A stretch of DNA of 64,000 bases from contig QNGE01001747.1 of the NCBI GenBank assembly GCA_008508345.1, forward strand, positions 1-64,000, read 5' to 3'. A program made the position numbers and the translations under genes. The notes under the pieces were generated by a model that worked only from the letters and a program-made list of their open reading frames with translations, searched no databases and was not told the origin of the DNA. Origin of the DNA: Paragonimus westermani (Eukaryota > Platyhelminthes > Trematoda > Plagiorchiida > Troglotrematidae). Each line of letters opens with the position of its first letter. Position 1 is the first letter of the stretch. Shown here in pieces: positions 25,339 through 37,600 of the stretch.

Positions 25339-26229
25339 GCTTGACCGGTGACGGCGGCCGGAGAGTCACCTGAGGTGTATAACCAGTATCGGGTATAAAG
25401 TGCAGGTGCTGTTAATTCCATACGTTGACTACTGTCGTGGATTCTAGTCTCCGATACACAGCAAACATCGATATGCAGCGAGTCTAACGTTCGTGCGAGA
25501 TCAGCCTGTTGACCTATCTGTTTTGGACTACGAATGTTGAAGGCACCTATATTAATTTGCGTTCCAGGTCGAAGCACACAACGAGGGAGGTCTGGGACTG
25601 GGTGGCAAGAGCTGGGGCTTATCGGCACAGTGTTGCTATGATTAATTATATCTGCTGTGGGACCTGTAGAGAAGTTATCAGAACTGGTGGTCGGGAGGGG
25701 CCTGAGAGCCAAATTTGATAACACAGTGGGGGAGGGGTCAACAGTAGCATGTTTTCGTCTATCCACCCTGCTGTATGCAGCAGATAGGGCGACCCGGTTT
25801 ATACTGCGAGACGGCCGATGCAGTATGGAAGTGTTTGTGTTGTGAGTATTCATGGTTGTGTGTGGGCTGAGATACTGCTAAGACGCCCAGACCTAGACAG
25901 GAGAACGATTAGGGTCGTCAATCAAAGACTTTTGCTCAAAAGTCCGTACCGCAAAGCAGCGGGTGGGTGGCGGTGTGCCAGGAATGGTACGTTTTTCGGG
26001 AAGAGATGCCAACTATTTTCCAACCCCCAACCTGGAGGACCAGGAGACTATGGTTTGTCAGACCTCTACCTGTTGGCCTGTCTGGTGTGAGTTACTCTGT
26101 TCAGTTTAGCTCAACAGGTCATCGAGATGAGCAAGCCGTCACACCACGGCACGGTCTAGTCTCACCGTGACGGTCTTTCATGACCATCTTGTAATGGCGC
26201 GCAGAGGACAGGTTATGCGTCTTATAGGA

Positions 26230-27070
26230 CTCTAGAGCCTACTTCAGACCAATTCTGGTGATGTTCATCGTGTTAAGCATTTGATGAAACGCGGGCACAT
26301 CGGCCGAATCTTCACCAAGCGTCATGTCTGGATACTTATTATTATTCGTTGGAAACCTCGGATCTTTTGGACGGCGCCCAATAGACTCAAGGTCCATCTG
26401 TGGTGTACTGGTCTCGGTAACCTTCTAGCTTTTTAGGTCATCGGCGTACGGAAGGACCTTGTCGAGAGTTTTGTCCGAAAGATCATGGATGTAGTTGAGA
26501 AACAGAAGCGGAGGCAACGGCGACTCTTGTGGGACCTTCGTAGAAATGAACAAGGGAGTTAAAAAGTCAGGCCCAGATCCAACCTCGAAACTGTAACTAT
26601 CCAGAAAAGAAGTGACTCAGCAACTAACCTCTCCTTGGACGCCGTAGTCTCCCAGATCATAACTGAAAGGACCATGCGGGACAGGTTGACATCCTTAGCG
26701 AAGTCGAGGGAGATAGTACCTGAGATGAGCCCATCCCTTCCGGTCTCCGTCCGGTTAAACACGAAGATAAACATGGTTGTCACACGTGACCGGCTAGGAA
26801 GGAATCTGTGCAGCGTGAAAGAAGAAAGACCGTTGCGTGTGAAATTTTGAAGTACGACACATTTTGACAAGCGCTCCACTGTCTTGTGTAGTATGTTGAT
26901 AGTGGTGATTAGCCGGTAGCTAACATCGTAGTCCTCGTCCAAAAAGGCGTAGTAATTTAGGCCGCCAGAATGACAATCTACAGATGGATCAATATAACTC
27001 CTCGAATCCTTCAAACCGGCCTGCTTTAGGATTCGAAATGTGAGCTTCTCTGCTGGCTGTTGCAACTGTT
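26230..27070 (-). mobile_element. LINE reverse-transcriptase fragment (CR1/jockey-like)
   Basis: The minus-strand frame 27065-26559 ends in an RT-like block: HRFLPSRSRVTTMFIFVF then GTISLDFAKDV, resembling the QHGFxxxRS and LDFxKAFD motifs. A second frame at 26580-26430 continues with VPQESPLPPLLFLNYIHDL and LPYADDLK, so the catalytic YADD is intact here although a stop follows directly. Frames are broken before and after. It differs from the neighbouring RTE-like element and is closer to the CR1/jockey type (inference). A frame at 27463-27218 may be a further decayed part of the same element, weakly supported. Confidence 0.65.
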
Positions 27071-27479
27071 AGCAGACAAGTACAACTGTTGATAGTGGGT
27101 GTTTACTTTGTCCAAACAGCAGTATCATGGCCACTCTGTTCACCAGGTGACTCTCGTTGGTGGTAATTGGACCGGGCAGGAAAGGGTCAGACTAAAACGA
27201 TTCCTGGTCAAAGCTCCTTAGTGCTGTGTCCACGAATTATGCCGTATGACCGTTGAAGTAGAAACCGAAAATCGGTTCTCGCATTGCACATAGAACATTG
27301 GTGAACGGTTTACCTTAAGAACACTGAAGTCATCTGTAATAAGAAGAGAAAGTTCCGATGTCCTGAGCCTTCGAAGCCCTTGGACTTTTGAAAAGGCGGC
27401 ATTATCAGATGTACTTGAGGTAGGACGACGAATGACCCCACTAAGAATGTCCTTATCACGCATTGCTGATCGTGGCCGC

Positions 27480-30130
27480 AGACCATCACGTTTGTCCTAA
27501 GGATGAAATTCTTAAATTAGTGTGGTCGTCAGTTGTGTGAATGGATTGGATTAGACAAACGCATCGATACGAAGTCAACCAGTGATTTGCAGAAGGCTAC
27601 GGCCAATCAGTGTCGACAACGCAAACAGGCCGGTATGTCAGCGCGAGGACCAGTCAGGATGACACGCAGCCCCAGCATCGGATTTTGTCATGACGAACAC
27701 CGGAGTAAAACAAGTTGTCCGAATGCGTCACCCGTTAAAACAAACGAGCTGCAATCGGAGTTGAGCTGACCAATGAAAAAGCCAAAGTTTCAGCACCAAC
27801 TGCAAGTCTTCATTTTACCGATGCGTCTTGTCTTTGAACTAACCAGTAGAAACTTAATAAGCTGAGATTTGTTTTGTGCCACGTAGACTGACCATCGCTT
27901 TCGTTCCAGAAGGTATAGATTTTCAACAAATAAAGACTAATTAGGGGAGTAAGCAGAGATGATCGTTCTTTCTTTCAGTTAGCATGACGCACCGACGAAC
28001 AGTGAAAGCCCGGTCTCTATGGGGGCAGAGAGGCGATGGACCATATCATAGACCAGCCGTCTAATCTCTGAAGGTTTAATGAACAAACGCAGACAGTTTG
28101 TACACATGCAACTGAGAGCTGGTCGTGCGTTTGACTGCGTGAGGAGAGAGTTTAGAGGGCGGATAGTACAGCTTGAGACAGTAACACAGTAGCTGGAAAA
28201 GAAGATGGAGAAGAACAGGACACGGGGGAGAGGCTTGCAGTTGTTGCCCACCGCTGCCCGGTAGCTGTAAGGATTCTTTGACGCTTTCCCCTGGCCTGTG
28301 TGCGGGAGAGCATGCCTGTGGAGCACACTATCTACTTCTGGTGTGCTTTAATCGATGTCGTCCTGTCCAAGTATTTCCTCAAGTCTCTGAGGACGTTATG
28401 TGCTGCCTTTCGACCTCAAAGATTTGCATGGTCATTTATGCAGCGACGATTCTTGATGGAATAAAAGTTGAGCCCGCCCAAGGAATATGTTGGAAGAGCC
28501 GACTATGTGTGCGATCTTTGATGTGCGAGAGTGAAACCCTGCAGGTTGTTACGACTTGGGGGAATACTTAACAGGCGGCCTCTTGAGATGTGAGGGAGTA
28601 AGAGGCACGGGGAGCGCTATAGGACTGGTTCCTCTGGCGGGATAACTACCACCAGTTACACCAGGGTCTCAGATAATTGGCCAGGAGGGATTTCGGGTTT
28701 GGTAAAACCCGCCGAAAATGTGTAGAAAGTATTAAATGGACTGTTGAGTAGAGTAACTGAGACTTTCCGCTTCATCTATTGAATTGGATTCATCTTGATA
28801 TGTACCATTGTTTTAGGTACTTGAAGACGTTTCGCTCATTCTAAGAAGAAATGACCGAAGGGGAGCCCGTCACTGTGGAGCACGTGAATTTCAATATTTC
28901 AAGCAGTCCCGGTGCCTATTCTACCTGGTAACGTTACCAAAAGGCCAGGTGACTTTTGGGTGGTTCTGGAGTGCATTTCGCTCAAAGGAACTCTGTTGGC
29001 CCAAAAGGTGGATCTGACCCGAAACCTTGCAGATATGGCGCGGAATTACCCCTACAAAACTACCTTTACCATATTCATGACTCGGTCGTTGAGGTGAGCA
29101 GTGTGTTCGTTTACGTGTATCCCTGACGGAGTCCATGCCTTTTTTTGTTGTATTGAGTGTGACGTGAACTACAACTACCTATTCGTTTAGGGATGTCGGT
29201 TCCGTCTCCATAGCCAACAGTTCACACTAAGTGGCACCCAAAACTTTTCACGAAGACACCAATACACCATTTGTATCTCATAGGCTATACAATGGACGCT
29301 AAGAAAACCTTGTATGTGATAACACACGATACTGTGTCAACCATACAAACAAGTGCGCTCTGTACGTCTTTGAACAGCTAGACCTTATGAATGAAAGGTT
29401 TATCTGTACGCATCGATATTGCACACCACTCCTAGTTGAGGCCAGTGAAATAAAATGGTACCCGTGAAGACACTTCGGGCACTGCGTGTTGTTCTGAACC
29501 GTCATACCACATCCGGAACGACCTCCAGCACTGCAGATTTGCGGTCCGCTAATAGATCATATGCGCGTAAGTTCAGTAAATATGTAGAAATTATGAAATT
29601 GCGAGAGACAGACTGATAACCCAAAAAGTAGTTGGATCGAACAAAACGACGATCAACAAAAAATGGAATTAACTTTATAATAACGCTGACGCTTGGCACA
29701 GCTATGGAGTGCTAAAATAAATTCACAGCGAAACTACAGAAAATCGATTCGAATTCGAACTACATGATGAGTGGTAGAAAACTATTTTTATGTAGACTAA
29801 AAATCACTCACACTTGGCCGTAGCTGTTGCATTCCCATAGATTATCTGATCATCCACTGTCGATAAAGGCACCAGGCTCGTATTCCACCCTTTTTACGGC
29901 TCCTTACTACTGTATATCCTTGCAACGGCCGAGTATAAAGATTTTGGACAGCCATTTTTACGACTGTATTGTCAAAATTAAAAACAGAAGTTTACAGGGT
30001 ATAACCAAGCAGAGCGTCTGCTACTTGAGATCCTACTCTTCGAATAACACCACTCAGGGTATCCGTGTTATACTCAGTTTGTTTTATTGAACCAACCAAA
30101 GTTCTGGAGTTTGGTCGTATTGTTTCAAAG
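27480..30130. other. No gene recognised; probable 5' flank of the transporter gene
   Basis: No conserved frame on either strand. The last few hundred bases must hold the promoter and 5' UTR of the SLC3A2-like gene. A TATAAAG at 29934-29940 is the only promoter-like string noted and is unproven. Part of 28800-28870 has short GACGTTTCG-type repeats of unclear origin. Confidence 0.4.
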
Positions 30131-30151
30131 TTATCACTGGTTATCGCAAAC

Positions 30152-31674
30152 ATGAGTGGTGGTGACCTGGAGGGTGCTGTGAACGGGGAGGAGGTCACAT
30201 TCCTTCCTCATAAAAAACCTGTTCTGGAAAACAATACTTGTAATGGGAAGGAATACGCCCCTTTTCTTACCCGGGAAGATCTCCTTCGGCTGGATATAGA
30301 AGAGCCAATATGGCGCCGAATTCGCATTATTATGATGGTGGTTTTCTGGGTACTGTGGTTCGGACTACTGGCTGCTTCTATTGTCATCATTGTTTTGACA
30401 CCCAAATGTCCACCAACACCAAAGCTGAATTTCTGGCAATCGAAAGTGGGCTACTGGGTTGATCCTTTTGCCTTTAGGGATTCCGGGAGCGATTTTATCG
30501 GCGATTTCAAAGGTTCGGTTTTTTTATATTTTATTAAAACCTGTATAAGGTCTCATTGAAAAGCTGGACTATATCAAAGACACAGTCGGTGCGGGTTTCG
30601 TAATACTAGGATCCTTTGTTTCTGGACATTATACAAATACGAAAAACAGACTCGGATTAGTTGAAAACTTCACTGATGTAGATAGTGCTTTGGGTAGCAT
30701 GAACGATTTCCGGACTTTGATTAAAGCCTTTCATCGGAAAGGCGTAGAGGTCGTCGTTACGCTGGACTTCAATTCAATATCTCTGTCAAACTCCTGGGCT
30801 AATCAACCTTCTTCTTTGCAGGCGTCAACCAATGAAGCCTTGGTAGTTCATTATATTTATCAGTTCACATCGTTAGGTTTCAAGAGCGGGTGTTCCCGCC
30901 GTGGTGATGACTGCCGGTGGCTCATTTTACTCAGTGAGCGATAACAATGCGGTCGATCTTAATTTAAAGTCTGAGAGTGTTTTCCTGTCGTTGACGGTAA
31001 CTGTTTTTTAACCTAATTTGGCGCAGAATGTCATTGAATATTGGTTAAGTGAAGGTGCTGATGGGATTCTACTATCCAACGCTGCGTTTTATGTCGAAGA
31101 CTTTTCTGAAAGCACAGATGTTGAAAACGGCACGATCGCGGTAAGTCTTTCAACATTTTCTACATTCATAATTTAGCGTTCTTCGTCAAATAAATGGTTT
31201 GATAGCTTTCCGTCAAGTCAGATTTTTACCAATGGAAGTGTCCAGTTTGTACAAAAGGTCAGGAAGGTTATTGATGACTTTTCAACCCTCACCAGTAGAC
31301 AAAGGTATGTCGTTTAACTCCACGGTTCTTAATTTAGTCAGGTTGCTTGCTGTGGATGCGGGTGATGTTGGATTTGGTTTGCAAGACAAGCCCGATATAG
31401 CACTGAAATTCTTGGGGACTTCGGACTCACCTGCAGCGCATATGGTTGTCAGTCGTCAATTCGCCAAATACCGCGGCTGGTGAGCTCAGTCTTGCCTCAT
31501 TATATTCTCTTAGGAAAGTATCCCCTGCAATTGAAAGCTGGGAGGTGTCTTCAGTTACGTCATACAATAAGGTTTCTGGCCAATTCAAATCCTCCCTAGC
31601 ACTGATTACCGCATCTCCTAGTGATCCACCTCATGCAGATATACTCTCGTTGGCTTCTATTTTCCTTCTACCAG
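30152..31674 (+). CDS. SLC3A2: SLC3A2-like gene, exons 1-7 with six micro-introns
   Basis: Introns of 37, 34, 30, 36, 37 and 34 nt separate these exons, so residues 1-438 are coded within 1.5 kb. Each intron has a GT start and AG end, and most have an AT-rich body. Residues split by introns are Gly121, Arg339, Trp385 and Gly439. The exons cover the cytosolic tail, membrane helix and most of the glycosidase-like barrel. Confidence 0.88.
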
Positions 31675-34600
31675 GTGAGTTTCTATCTCTTCTTCAATTA
31701 AGCACTCATTTTCACGATACTTCTGGTGAAATACCGGCGCTCTTACATGCTGTTTGGTTAAAATTAGTTAAGTTAACAATTAATGAATGAATTTGTTATC
31801 GACATGGTTTTTTTGACACCAACTTTCCGACTTCACGTGTTATAGGAGGAAACCAGCATTAATGTCGCATCCACTGTAAATCCTATAATTTAGTTTTGCG
31901 CTGTTTGTAAGAAGATATTCCACTCATTTCTTATCCTGGTGGTCTTTGAAAGTCCGTGAACTTACTGTCATTAAGTTCAGGTATTTTCGTGAAGCCTTTA
32001 GTTGTCTTGTGTAGAATCAGGCGAATCGAAGACGACCGATTGAGAGTAGCGCAAAGAGTAAACATGGAGTCTATTGTCGACACGCGAAGTCGACGTACGA
32101 GCCAGCGAGCAATAAATAGGGACGATGATACAGTCGGACGATGAGCGATTGCGCAGCAGTATCCCTATTCGTCCAAACAAACGTTAAATCACATGCAAGA
32201 GTTTGCAACAAATGGATTACATGACAGTCAGAATTGTAGGATAGTCAACAATGAACAAAGGGTCGCCCCATTTACTGTGAACCAGTCGATTAGTAGTTTA
32301 AATGTTTGTCAATTTTCTATGCAAACAGGAAGAAAAAGTCAATATCATGAGTGTTTTGTGCATACTGGCAATGAATTAACGCCTTCAGGTATAGGCGTGT
32401 GCTCGAGCTCGGCACGCGCTATTTTCAGCTCATCCAATGTTAAACGACTGGCTTCAGCGAACACCGGCGGGTCAATGGTGAAGACGTGGTTTTGCGTTGC
32501 ACCAGCTACTAGCGGCAGCAAAGTTGGCTGTCAAAAGACGGTAAGAAACTTTTCGACAAGAGGCATGAATATTCATACTGAATGGGCGGTACACGAGCCT
32601 GATTGGAACCACGTTGCTCAAAGTCCAAATAACCGACGAGTTCGTCTTGCGGTCAACTGGCCAACGTTGTCGTGCTTCAAAAATTTGGTGCCACTGATGG
32701 ACATTTAGACGTCTGCTACCGTGATGATTCATCAAGAAATGAAGTGAAGGCCTAAGTTCAGTGTACGTGGACCCTGGCCGTAAGCGGTAACAAGCGTACT
32801 GTCTGTTTCGCCTACTTGAATCGTTCGTAAGGATCCCGTGGGAGGACCCTAATTTCTGTACCAGTGTTGATGAGATAGAAATCTCCGGATTCGATGTCTC
32901 GAATGAAGAACGGGTGATTTCGGGAGCCAGCAATGACGGTCGTCGCAAAGTGCTGGTCGGCTAGTTCCCCTGATCCTTTTTGGAGAAGGAACAGGAGCGG
33001 CGACAGACTCGAGAACGACCACCAAACTGCTGATGATATCAGAAGTCGTTGGGGTTGACACTCCCTGTAGGCATTCGTCGGCTTCTATGACTCAATCGGG
33101 AGGTTCTGCTGGAGTTAGGATGTGCGAGTATGAGCGCGAACGTCGAGTACTGAGCACCTGGATCTAGCGTGTAAGCTCGTTTACGCGGTCAGTCAGGTGT
33201 GCTAGTGACTTCAGTGTTGGCGCAGATACCTGGGAGACTCGTTTCCCGTATGTTTTTCTCAGATGCATTCGACAGTATCGGCTCGCTGTGACAAAGCCAC
33301 CTGGGAGTTGGCGCTGAAAATACTTTCCATATCCCTAAGCAGTCGTATTCACATCTCCTTCAGGAAAGATTTTTCGAGCTGGGTTGAGCCGGCGAAGCGT
33401 TGCATGTGGCGCAGAAGCTGTGAAGGCTTCTGGTCGCCTAGCTCGGTAGTGCTCAGCAGCTGCGCGATGCGTTGACAATCAGAAAGGCCAATACGCCTAA
33501 TAATTGCCTCTTTTAGCTGCTCACATGGCTTAGTTGAAGCCGACAGTCCTAACATGTCGACCACCTCGTCTTTGACGTGAGGTGGGAGTGCAGTGACCAC
33601 GTGATGGAACTTCGTTAGTTCCGTGGTTACGTTTCGCATCGCAAAGTTGACCTTTATCTGCGCGAACCAGTTGCGAGGGTTATTCTGTCTAAAAAGGACG
33701 ACCGGGGCGGAAAGTACATTGACGGAAACATCTGGCAAACCAGAAACCTATTTCTCCATAATTTCGACAGTAACGGAGAGTAAAACTGCGTAAATAAATG
33801 AAAAACAAAGTGTACCTGCGGAAAATTACAAGATATTCGGGTTCACCAGTGTTACAACATACATGCACTAAATTAACGCTTTTCTAGTTATGCGCAACTG
33901 ATAAGAGATGTGTAGTAAGAATATAAACAACTGTAGTAGACCAAATATACACTATATGGGAATTACAATAGGTATCAATCAGTGCTAGGCGACACCGATA
34001 CGCGGGAGTAGCTAGGGAAGTTGAGGATCCAACCGTTAACCTTGCACCGACACATGCAAACAAACAAGTGCGATCATACGCAGCAAGCACCTGGCATAAA
34101 AAGGTCCTTACAAATCTGTGTACAATATGGATTAGGATTTTGGGACAAATTCTGCACACGTTACGGCAAGTAGACCGGGGTTATTTCCAGGTCGTGGCAT
34201 ATGTTAACCATATCCGAGCCATCTTAATCTGAGCTGAAACTACTTCGTATAATGAATAGTCATTTCTTATTAATGTATCATGTGGTGTTGTCACCACACA
34301 GTGGTGAAAAAACAAACAGTCCACAGCGTTTTCTAATTACGGCTGATCTCACAATCCTAGTGCAGTTTTTTATTTGGAGCATCGTCAGTTGCGAAGTTGA
34401 AAAGAAAGAGAAAATACTTCGGCGATACTCCTCTAGAGACGTGAGAGGATGGCGACGGCCTGCCATAAATCCTCATCGCTACCTAATGTTGGATTATACA
34501 TTTCCTTTGGAGTAAACATACTCAGCTACTCCATTTTTTAAGAAACAGACCCAGAGATCAGCTTCGTCTGGAGTGTCAGAGATTATCTTTATATCAGTGA

Positions 34601-37600
34601 ACACGACCACTGTCAGCTACTGGTAGACTTCTCAATATTTAAGCAGTTGAGGGAGGGACGAATATTCTAGCACCCCACCCATGGTTTTCACGACTGCTGT
34701 TCACGCTTTTCGAATAACCTTCAGAGAGGAATGAATCCAACAAGTGTAAGCGCGGCTTAAGTCAGGTTGATTTCTCTGCAGTTTATGGAACCGTTAGGTA
34801 AACCCTTCTTAAAAATGAGAGCGACCGTTGCCTTCACATTTGGTGAAGAACCTTTCCAGCGTTCCAACTCTTAGGAAGGTGCCCGAAGAAGTTCAACTTA
34901 ACCGACTGAATTATGGTTTTTGGTGAGCTCTATTTCCTTCCAGATCCCTGGTTCCGTGTCTTTCTTTGGGGCCTTGATCGTAGTGCACAACTGAGCCTAC
35001 AACAGGGAAATGTTGGGACAAAGGACCGGTTGGATTGCGATTATTATTGTTCCGCTCACCCCCCCCTCCCCGAAGCCGTCTTTGTACGTTATGTACCATT
35101 GAACCGTCCGCTGCACAAATCTTAATCGAGCTGTTTAGCACTAGATCATAATAAAACGGAATTGTTTCCACAAATTCCAAGGTGCAAAAGTCAATTCTGT
35201 TTTTGTTGTGCCTTCTCACTGCTAGGTTTATCAAACTCTGCGTATACCTTTCAGGTTTTACATCACAGGAGAGCGCACTGTATGCTGATGGTTTCTAAGC
35301 CGTATTAACCGACGTGCATGAGGAGGTGCATACGATGCGTTGATTCACAGCAACTGTAACTAGTTAAATGAAGAGATTTTGTAGAAACGCCAAGGGTGTG
35401 GCAGAGGTTTGTCTGTTGACAAGCTCGGTTTCGCAGTTAGTTGGTGCAGCTGACTCAAACAGCTTGTTTATGTCAGTCCGTTGAGGTTCTCATCATGAGG
35501 CAATAACGAAACCCATGCACTTCAACATAACTTAATTCGTGACCAAAAATGGGGGCGGCAGTTTTGTACACAACCTCGCCATCAGTTGTTAACTGCGATA
35601 CTGGCAATCTGATTCCACGCTGTCGAACAGAGAAAATACCAAATGAAAACATGACGTATTCAATGACTAAAGTTATCATTAGCGATGAATAGATGGTATT
35701 CTGAGCGTAAACTCAGTAGTTTGTTCCCGTTTTCCAAGTCGAGATCACGAGGTGTTCACCGGCTCTAAGTTTGTCTCTCTTAACAACAAACAACCAATTC
35801 AAGCATCCAAGCCGCCGGCCTAAATCACAATACTACCTCTAAGTTCACGGCATGTAACAACAACAAGTAACAATAAGCTTAGGAGGCGGATTCTGGTAGC
35901 GTGGGTCAAAGTACTTCATTCATACAATAATCAGGAATTCGTAAACCAAAATAGTAATAAAGATGTAAACCAACCGTCTCCCACACCGATCGCTTTTTAT
36001 CGCTGCCTTAGGAAATTTCCATAACGTTCGAGTTGGTCAAAAGACGTCATGGAGGAGAGTAAGAAGGACAGCAGATCAGCCACGATAGGTTGGATTCATC
36101 TCCCATATTAGGTCTTTCGTGACTCACAGTCGGTGGCTGTTGTAGAGTTCAGACGGGCTATGGCCGATCAATTACGAACAACGCAACGAGTAGACGAGAA
36201 ATATATTGTCGACACGTAAAATCGACGAGAGCGAGCGACGAGCGAGATGAAAAGTTAACACAGCAAAACGTCACGCGAGCAGGCACCGGAGCAGAAACGT
36301 TCGAGTGCGCGGGTGGCCTGCCGGTAACCATACTCGTTCAAACAAACGTTTACGCGCATACAAAATGTGGGGGAAGGGAGAGAGTACAAATGCTAACTGT
36401 AACTTCAACGCAGTTAGCCATAAACAAATAGGGTTGCTACAGAGCTCCTCCGCTAGAAGACAACCAGAGTGTTGACTTCGGTAATGTGGGAGTTTTTCAG
36501 TTAACCGGAACCGTTGACTCGAGCATGAATGGTCCAATTTACTCCTGCCACACAGCTCGCGTCCAGGTCCGGTGGAAAAGTGGGGGAAACAGTTGAAAAT
36601 GGTTGGGGGGGAGCACGGTTGGGCAGATTACTAGTTGTGGGCAGAAGGGGAAGTGGGAACAGACACGTTGTGGTCGGCCTAGTAGGGCTGTAGCCTTGTT
36701 CACGTCCATCGCAGTCGATCTTCACCGGAATTCGAGCTTTCTAGCGTCTTCTCGCAATGCACGCCCCCAGTGCCCCATGTAGATGACGGATGGTTAATTC
36801 CAGGTATCTAGAATGTACAATGCTCATAAACTGAAAACGACAACCTCACCGGGTTTTATGATTCCGTGGCGTCCGACAAAATAAGGCTTTCTTTTGCTTT
36901 TCCAAAGAAAACGTCTCGTCGACAGTCTGTTGTAGGTCAGGCCATTTAGAATCAACTTGGTAAGGAAGTGTGACAACAAAAATTAGATACAGCAGACGTC
37001 CACGAAATCTGCGAATCGCACTGGCTTCCGCAAATCTCGCCCGCGTCTGCTCTGGTGGCTTGGTCCCGTCGAGGCAGGCGGAGTCACAACTGAAAGCGAA
37101 TCTGTACCAACGCCAGGTAATGTACCGACCGAAGAGGGCGTTGCTGCTTGCGAACCAGTTTCCTTATCGGGTACCTCTATAAACGCTGGCTTCAGTCTAT
37201 CAATAGAGATCACCTCGCGTTTACCATTGCTTTCCAGAACGAAAGTCTTAGCATAGCGTGCGAGGACGCGAAACGGTCCGGTATACGGCGGGTGCAAAGG
37301 TCGTCGAGGAGTAACCGCACGAACGAAAACATGAGAACAAGTTGACAGACGAGGGTGTACGTACGTTGGCGTCGTCTGTTCTCTCGGTGGATGTGGTCGG
37401 AGTCGCCTCATGTGTTGGGCTAGCCGCTCGCCGTAATCTGCGAAGTTGATAGGTCCCGTTGCGCGTGGGGCAACCAACTCGCCGGGTAAACGTAAGGAGC
37501 ACCCATACACTAACTGGGCGGGGGTGGTATGCAGGTCAGCCTTCAGCGTGTTACGGATACCTAACAAGACTAGTGGCAGAACCTCGTGCCATGAGGGGTT

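Larger units (their letters stand above)
22790..26175 (-). mobile_element. RTE-like LINE with 5' leader, internally deleted and interrupted
   Basis: Minus strand. A leader spans about 26175-25854, then ATG at 25853. The endonuclease start shows INIGAFNIRSPKQIG and VCCVSETRIHD; the later endonuclease block QIDHIAVSYRWR follows far too soon, so the middle of that domain is deleted. A linker is at 25000-24722 (GKLFKLIRTLVPGDRLS). RT first half at 24689-24237 reads KRNKANGLDDIVSALFK and GISLTSVISRVLA; second half at 23934-23340 reads TTSGVRQGCPLSPLLFNF and DLDYAEDKVLLFV. The YADD box is therefore YAED. The thumb and C-terminal part at 23374-22890 carries RTTVRAVLLYGSET, WLGHVLRMPASRLPHRAL and RLPGWGPRD. 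A 307-bp LTR-element remnant separates the RT halves. Not active. Confidence 0.85.

Noticed and set aside
28912..29097. 61-residue frame before the transporter gene as a small protein
   Set aside because: No recognisable motif, and an equally long frame exists on the other strand; nothing separates it from chance.
29934..29940. TATAAAG as TATA box of the SLC3A2-like gene
   Set aside because: It lies about 215 bases before the ATG, but no transcription start is known and AT-rich strings of this kind are frequent here.
31445..31484. Alternative intron (GTTGTC...GTGAG) near exon 6/7
   Set aside because: The intron 31480-31513 has a proper GTGAGC donor and pyrimidine-rich TTAG acceptor and restores a Trp codon; the alternative acceptor lacks a pyrimidine tract.
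36501..36980. Frames between pol and the 3' LTR of the complete gypsy element as an envelope gene
   Set aside because: They are short, low-complexity (Pro/Ser-rich) and lack a signal peptide and membrane anchor.
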